Positions 58,202 through 64,000 of a DNA stretch of 64,000 nucleotides are shown one piece after another (position 1 is the first letter of the stretch; each line of letters begins with the position of its first letter). The notes below the pieces were generated by a model that saw only the letters and a program-made list of their open reading frames with translations, did not search any database and was not told the origin of the DNA. Made by a program: the position numbers and the translations under genes. This DNA is from Dictyophora rubrovolvata (Eukaryota > Basidiomycota > Agaricomycetes > Phallales > Phallaceae), in NCBI GenBank assembly GCA_029959195.1, contig CP114121.1, forward strand, positions 496,001-560,000. Direction: 5' to 3'.

Positions 58202-60263
58202 TTATTTCTTTGCAGCAGGCTCTTCGGCCAGCGCCCACATATAGTATACGCCTGAGAGTACGATAAAGGGCATGCGCTAAGCTTGTTCAAGAAACAAAGA
58301 CGAACCTAAACTCCGGTAGGGACGCCATGGTTCAGCTAGAACTTCCATCTCCTGGGGTGTCAAAAATGCGCCCCTATCACGGGGGGTCAATTAAGCTGGT
58401 TTCATGATTGGGGAAACGAAATGGACGTTCACACATACTTGACTTTTTTCCCACTTAATCGGCTTTTAAGTACCGCCACGCTCAAACCTTCAGGAAGAGA
58501 AGAAGACACAACCGTCGTCTCTTCGCCTTCACGCTCTCGCTTCAATATCTTATTGACGGATGGCGTGAAAGGATCTGGGAAAGCAGGCAGACCTGCAGTA
58601 TCCGCAGCCTCTTCCGATTGCTCCGCTGCCGAAGCTGAAGCTGAAGCCAGCGGCGTTTCAAGAATTCCAGCGAAGGTGTTTTTCTTTTTGACAGGAGTGG
58701 CTGGCGGAATAGGAGGCAAGCTAGAGATATCATTTTCCTGTGAAGCGAAGGTAGCTGGAGGTGGAGGACCCGGAAGCTCCGGGTCCGCGCTGTTGACACC
58801 AGTGAGACTGTGTTGAGCAGTCTTCTCCACTTCTTCGCCGTTTTCATCGCCCTTCGCATTACCAGGATTTTTGGGAAGCTTCTTAGAAGAGATATGGACA
58901 GGATCGGTCGGAGAATGCAGAGCCAGGAACCACCTGAGCATACCGCGTTGGACACCCAAGTCTCCTACGACCTGTGAAAGGCACGCGCACTAAAGATGCA
59001 ATAGAAACACACTCTTACCCACGGGGAGAATATCTGGCCTCCTAAGCGAGAATATGGCGAACATGTCGACTGCAAGATCATGATTAGCGGTTTAGTTCAG
59101 TCTTAAGTCAGGGGAGAGAAGAACACTAATCAGTACCTGTCCACTAATGTAAATGTAGCATATTCAAATTATCAGTGCATCTCCTCCTTCTAGTCAGACT
59201 GGCACTTACACGACCAATTCCTCTTACTTCGATGAGAAGCCGAGCCAGTTCTTCATCATCTGCTTCAAGCAACTTCTGAGTGGTCAAACGCCCATCCGCG
59301 AAACGTGATGCCAGATCCTTGACTAAAAGAGAAAAACCAAGGAAGGGTTTTGAGGTGATCAAAAACCCCGAAGAAAAATACAACAACAAGAAAGTGCTAA
59401 AACAATACCGTATTCTGCTTTGCGGGTGCTAAGCCCGGCGGATTTCAAGACATCAACTTCACTTTCAGCCACTTGCTGCGCTGTCGGGAATAGATCATGA
59501 GGTACTTTTACTCCTTCACTTTTATTTTATGATACACAACATGAGATAACGTTTTTCAATGGAAGACAGAAAACGTGACTATTTTGCCCACCTTGACCCT
59601 GCTGGAGGTAACTTTTCAGGTAAATGGGGGTAATATAACCGAATAAACCTATGAGTTATAGAACGGGCTGCGAGCCAAGATATTTGTTGACCCCTTAAGG
59701 CGGTTCGTTGATAAGTATTTTAAGGTTTCGTCAAACTATATTTCGATGATGCTCACAGTATAGAAGTTGTCAAGGTTCTAAAAATGGAAAGGCTTTAATT
59801 TAAACCAAAAAAAAAAAAAGGAGCAATAGTCCTAAACGAAATGGGACACGGACCGAAAAGGATCGGCACTTTCCAAATGTTGAAAGGGGCGACACGGGAG
59901 TTTATTAAATATGTCTCGGAACCTTGAATCAGCATTTATCAAATGTCCCCTGGCTGCCTCAAAGGAGAAACAAAGAGCTGCAGGAAGAACATGTTGAACA
60001 TCAGTATCAGACTGAAGAGAAGTCACGGTGGGAACGATAGTGGGTTCAGGGATGTCTATTCGTGGTTTCTTGAGAGGACTTGAGCTTGAAACAACTTCTA
60101 GTGATTCTGCCACTGGTTGTTGAGATTCTGAGTCGTCTTCGGCCCCGGCGGGAACTTTTCGCCGTTTGACTGATTTTGAAGTAATCGCACGAACTGCAGT
60201 TGGGTGGACTACTGCATTTATTGCAGTCGAAAGAGCTTTTTTCATTGACCGTGTGGTGGGCAT
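58202..60263 (-). CDS. MAG1: DNA-3-methyladenine glycosylase II, HhH-GPD family
   Basis: Ten exons: 60263-59854, 59777-59757, 59693-59598, 59518-59409, 59322-59210, 59143-59137, 59069-59019, 58964-58439, 58373-58312, 58251-58202, giving 481 aa. The basic Ser-rich N-terminus (MPTTRSMKKALS, SVKRRKVPAG, SPLKKPRIDIPEP) looks nuclear-targeting. The core reads GQQISWLAARSITHRFIRLY, helix-hairpin-helix VRGIGRWTVDMFAIFSLRRP, then PVGDLGVQ with the presumed catalytic Asp at about residue 271. The 3' part carries a low-complexity insert (about residues 290-430) before SRLSGKKVKGAFLTPQEME and the conserved end PWRPYRSVYYMWALAEEP. It removes alkylated purines to start base excision repair. It contains a 7-nt and a 21-nt microexon. 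The family's core is normally about 300 residues, so this is an extended version. Confidence 0.93.
59137..59143 (-). other. 7-nt microexon of the DNA glycosylase gene
   Basis: TGGACAG, flanked by a 66-nt and a 67-nt GT-AG intron. It supplies the Trp-Thr and part of Val in the conserved GIGRWTVDMF motif. Without it the hairpin motif and the frame are lost. Confidence 0.8.
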
Positions 60264-60707
60264 TTTCAGTGTTTCACACAAGCAACAAAAAAAGGTCGAG
60301 ATTTATATGGTGGGCGGTTATGATCGGTTACGTGAGCGGTGGAAGGACGGGCGCCTTCAAGCCAGGCTTAGTAAAAAATTCCCATTTTTGGTGAAACACG
60401 CGCGCTATTTTGCATCTGAGCCATATCGCTTACTATAGAGCTAGTCTAGCAAATACTTATAGCCCATAGGGTTTCATGACTATCACAATCTGTATATCCT
60501 GTATATCTTTGACAAGCTCAGATAGCATCAAAGCTTTCTCACTTATCGTACAGCAACACAAAGATCAAGCAGCTGCCCCAAACGTCACATTTTGGTGAGT
60601 GGTGCCGTGGCATCTACCCTGTTCTTTAAATATCCCCTCCCAAGAAAAAGAAAAAGAAAACTAATTCATATCAGATAGGTAATAGATGAAGTTAAGAATG
60701 TAGGAAT
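60264..60707. other. 444-bp intergenic spacer
   Basis: Upstream of the glycosylase start and downstream of the Gti1/Pac2-like gene. Contains presumed promoter and 3' UTR; no other feature seen. Confidence 0.6.
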
Positions 60708-61605
60708 CTAAGCAAATAGATGCTTTCTGCCCCGCAGCGGTATCTCTTCTTTTGGAACTGATGAAGTTGAGTCCTGGCAATGGGTTGACAAATCAAACCA
60801 AACCAAGCGGAAGAGAAGTGACTGGTGCTTTACCTGCGTCTCTGCGCTGACTCCTCTCTCGTATCTCTCGTATCTCTCGTATCTCTCGTATCTCTCATAA
60901 TAACAATCAGCCACTGTCATTGGACTCGCCTGAATGTCCTCCTCTGAGTGGTACATGGGTGACTCGATATTGTCGTTTTCGCTGAAGTAGTAGGCATGTG
61001 GATAGTACTGGAGACCTAAGCGGTGAATGACTTGTTTTGCAGGCAGATATTGGTCACTGGAATAGGCAATAAGACGTCCTCTTTGGCCGCCGGGAAGAGG
61101 CACTGAATACTTGCGCATTCCATCACCCTCATATGCCGCTGCAAACTTGTTGAATGTTTCCCGGCGGTCACCTGGAGTGAGAGAATGAATGAATTTCAGT
61201 TGGGGGAACAGAGAAGAGGCGATGATGGACATGGAATATGAAAAAAAAAAAAAAAGTGTGTCAAAGGGCGGGGAACCTACCCCAGTCTCTACCGTCCTTG
61301 TATATTGTCAGGCCTTCGACGACCACGACATTTCCGGGCGCAGCCAGCTTCAGTCTTTGACGCACAGTCAGATTATTCGGGATGGGCTTGATGTAGCCCA
61401 TTTGATAGGCCGTAAGCAGTGCGTCGATGTCTTCTTTGTCATCTATCCGAACACTAAATAGTGCGAGGGCGCAAACATGTCATTAAGAGGGAAAAAATCA
61501 CAGCAGCCAATAGAAGATAAAAAAAAAATTGATCAAACAAAACAAAACATAGAAACATGAAAGAGCTTACCCAGAGAAAGAGGCCGTCACTGGAAGCTCA
61601 CTCAT
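60708..61605 (-). CDS. Gti1/Pac2 (WOPR)-like protein, putative transcription regulator
   Basis: Three exons: 61605-61571, 61453-61281, 61171-60708, giving 223 aa. The first box SFSGVRIDDKEDIDALLTAY and the following KDGRDWGDRRETFNKFAAAY resemble the two halves of the WOPR fold (domain start, a DGRxW element and a second basic segment). MRKYSVPLPGGQRGRLIAYS corresponds to the second box ending in a LxAY strand. The match is by pattern only and several usual residues (the KRWTDG core) are altered, so DNA binding is uncertain. Residues about 165-185 contain five tandem Tyr-Glu-Arg triplets. The family controls morphogenetic switching in fungi (Wor1, Pac2, Gti1). Divergent from the phospholipase gene. 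Confidence 0.5.
60854..60896. repeat. 9-nt tandem repeat encoding (YER)n
   Basis: TCTCTCGTA repeated about 4.7 times in the last exon of the Gti1/Pac2-like gene. On the minus strand the unit reads TACGAGAGA and codes Tyr-Glu-Arg, so length changes keep frame. Confidence 0.85.
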
Positions 61606-61889
61606 ACCTAGCTATTTGCATGCACAACAGAAAAAAGAAAAAAATATACAAGCAACGGTTATGGGCAAGACCGTTTGCATCCATTCTTCTTTGGCGTGTT
61701 TTCGCTTATACTCCAAGGCTATCCTGTTTAAAAAAAATTATTTAAACTCTGTTTTGATTGGGGCTTCGGCCATTTCAGCGGAGTTCTAAATTAAATAGCG
61801 CACTTGAATCGCGTAAAAGTTTTGCTGTCGCCGTCGTCTTTCTCGCGCTCACCGTAGGGTTACATTTATTCATCATAGTAGTGGAACAT
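61606..61889. promoter_or_regulatory. Divergent promoter, Gti1/Pac2-like gene / phospholipase gene
   Basis: 284 bp between outward-facing starts. A TATA-like ATTATTTAAAC near 61737 precedes the phospholipase gene and argues for the ATG at 61890 rather than 61758. Confidence 0.45.
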
Positions 61890-63989
61890 ATGAGCCTGTG
61901 TCGCCATGGAGCGTTTACAGCGACGCTGAATCGACTAACGAAGCCATGCCCACTCAAATATCCGAGAATTCGTCGCAGAATACAATATATATCTCGCAGC
62001 TGGTTGGCTCGTTGTAATCGGGCCGGGTGTGCACCTGTCAGCAGTGTCCTATCGAGTAAGCGCTGTGCGTGAAGAGAAGTTGCTTTTTTATTTTTATTTT
62101 TATTTTTTTACGACATTGCCAATTCACTAACAGCAACCTCAACTCTAAAATCTTTTCAAGGTTTGATTAGATGTTCTGCTATCGTAATAATAGGACTGTC
62201 GACTGTCGCTCTCTCGAGCGTCGGAGCTACTGTCCACAATGACTCGGACACAGACTCTAAATCACCGGCCTCCTCTTCAGCCACGTCCCCCAGCCCTGCT
62301 TCTGCTCCCGCTGTCGATGCCCGCAAAGTGATAATTGTCAGTGATGCGCAAAACAAGACACAGGAACGCCTTGAAAAGGTACGTCTCGTGTGTCCAAACG
62401 TTCTCTCGTAACCCTTCTTTGATGACATCATCTTTTACGTCCTAGAATATTTCAGCACCTTCTAAAGAAGACCCTAATGTGAGAGTTCTTTTGCCAACTT
62501 GGATTCAACTCGGCTTTCCTTCCCTTTTTAGAATTCAAATTCATTATCATCGTGGCATGGCCTTGACTTTCTGACATCCTCTCTTCCAATCAACAACAAT
62601 ATCCTCTCTGACACTTTGTCCTCGTGGTCATGGTCACCTTCTCTTCGCCTCTCTGGGATACAGGAAAGATTTTCTGCCTTGTTCCTCGAACTCGGCCTGG
62701 GTCCTGGTTCTCTCTATTCGGAAATTATCAAGGAAAATCCCGACGTTCTTCTCCACCCCGAATGTGAATGGGACGCTCAAGTGCGTCTCGGCGATGAATT
62801 GTGTCTTTCCGAGCAAGCGTACCTCAGGGAACGTAAACGAAAAATGAGGTTGGCTTTTGCCGAGTTTATAGGCGTTCCACTCGATCAAGTACACGAGGAT
62901 GACATACCCATAGTTGCTGTTGCTGGCTCGGGTGGAGGTATTTCCCCTTCCCTATTGGGCCCCTTCGAAAGGCTGGATCATTCATTGAAAATAAATTACA
63001 TTTTTTATTCTATTTTTCGCAGGCTATCGGGCAATGCTCAACACTATTGGCTCCTTATCAGCCTGTGAATCTGCAGGCCTACTGAGCTGCATCACCTACA
63101 CAGCTGGGATCTCAGGCTCTTGTTGGGCACTAGGAACAATATACTCTGGTGTTGCCGGCTCAACTCATCCTGCAGACGCAGGTCAACATGTCAAAGAGCG
63201 AATCAGTCTAAGTTATTTAGATATGGCAACCTTAGAAGCTCTAGTTACCCCCCCAACAAATAAGGTTTTTCTTTTTAGTCAACTCGACTCAAAGTATGCA
63301 TCGAAAGGCTTACCGAGGGTTGTTGTTTTTGAATTTCTTCTAGTATCTTTTGACCGGCCTCCTGAGGAAGGCTGCTGGTGAATTCGGTTCAGTTTCCTTG
63401 GTCGATCTTTATGGAACTTTTGTTTCGTCACGGATCTTTGTTCCTTCGGATCGGGACAAAATTGACATTCGCCATACGTCTCTCCATCGGTTTAGAGAAA
63501 ACATTGATGATGGATCACTACCTCTTCCCATCTTCACTGCATTGCAACATGGTGAATGATTTCGATGAAATGAAATTTCTTTTTCTACTTCACGCTTATT
63601 GATGAAAATTGCTTTGTAGTCATCCTTCAAAATGATAATAAAACAATGAATACACTGCCTGTGGGAGACTCCTTGAACAATAATAAAACCTCAGATCAAC
63701 TTGAAGTACACAGCTCCAGTCGATGGCTATGGTACGAATTCACACCGTACGAAGTGGGTTGTGACGAACTAGGAGGTTGTTGAGCCTTTTTTTTTTTTTG
63801 AGGGTCAGCTCCTGAGCCGATATTTCAGCGTGGATACCATCTTGGGCTCTTGGGCGGCCGTTTATGAACGGCAAAAACCTCGACAGACGAGTAAGTAAAT
63901 TACTTCATATATTCTTTTTCACCCTCCTTTTTTGAGGGGACATTGATACACCACATATAGCCTGAAATGAGCTTCATGATACTTTCTGG
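61890..63989 (+). CDS. Cytosolic phospholipase A2-type (PLA2/lysophospholipase B domain) enzyme, 3' partial
   Basis: Nine visible exons: 61890-62055, 62161-62378, 62446-62478, 62532-62937, 63023-63264, 63344-63551, 63620-63775, 63829-63890, 63961-63989, all phase-consistent; the gene continues past the window. The oxyanion loop is AGSGGGYRAMLNTIG and the nucleophile elbow is TYTAGISGSCWALGTIYSG (Ser about residue 305). Later WLWYEFTPYEVGCDELGAWI and IPSWALGRPF match the fungal cPLA2-like family. The catalytic Asp lies beyond the window. The N-terminus is Arg-rich and lacks acids (MSLCRHGAFTATLNRLTKPC, YPRIRRRIQYISRSWLARC), then a hydrophobic segment (SAIVIIGLSTVALSSVGATV), suggesting a mitochondrial presequence plus membrane anchor. 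An upstream in-frame ATG (61758) would add 44 residues. Confidence 0.9.
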
Positions 63990-64000
63990 GTAAGGGAAAA

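Noticed and set aside
61758-61889. In-frame N-terminal extension of the phospholipase starting MGLRPFQRSS
   Set aside because: Begins only about 20 bp after a TATA-like element, so probably lies at or before the transcription start; kept as an alternative only.

Overview
This is nuclear DNA from a filamentous fungus, most likely a basidiomycete and probably an Agaricomycete. The evidence is genes packed with short GT-AG introns (mostly 48-75 nt), an alpha-aminoadipate reductase for fungal lysine synthesis, a fungal EF-hand/MscS channel, a Gti1/Pac2-like regulator, and no operons or bacterial signals. I assign no species.

Layout: 1-6.2 kb (+), 3' two thirds of a giant HECT ubiquitin ligase (Tom1/HUWE1 type). 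7.1 kb (+), a small secreted protein behind a TATA box. 10.0-12.2 kb, a divergent pair: zinc-type quinone oxidoreductase (-) and LYR-like protein (+). 13.6-15.7 kb (+), F-box protein. 17.8-26.4 kb, a divergent pair: LYS2 aminoadipate reductase (-) and MscS channel (+). 27.0-31.6 kb, a divergent pair: mitochondrial ribosomal protein bS6m (-) and SND1/Tudor-SN (+). 33.5-38.8 kb: ICMT (-), HAD hydrolase (-), a possible micro-protein (+) and a single-pass membrane protein (-). 48.2-50.6 kb, a divergent pair: 85-aa cysteine-rich protein (-) and Tlg2/syntaxin-16 SNARE (+). 58.2-64 kb: 3-methyladenine DNA glycosylase (-), Gti1/Pac2-like protein (-), and divergently a cPLA2-type phospholipase (+) that runs off the window. 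Two blocks (38.8-48.2 and 50.6-58.2 kb) hold no gene I can support.

Most genes are unrelated housekeeping functions: ubiquitination, lysine synthesis, CaaX protein methylation, endosomal fusion, DNA repair and RNA processing. Five of the genes are arranged head-to-head with a neighbour across short shared promoters. I rebuilt exons by hand; for every complete multi-exon gene the summed coding length is divisible by three, which is an internal check on the models.

The most notable signals are structural. There are microexons of 7, 8, 10, 10, 12 and 12 nt that carry conserved protein motifs. A HECT catalytic cysteine codon is split by an intron. Two GC-AG introns are needed to keep conserved frames. 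There is also a 13-bp perfect hairpin upstream of ICMT, an in-frame optional intron in a tiny secreted peptide gene, and a predicted uORF created by splicing. I saw no convincing undescribed multi-gene system.
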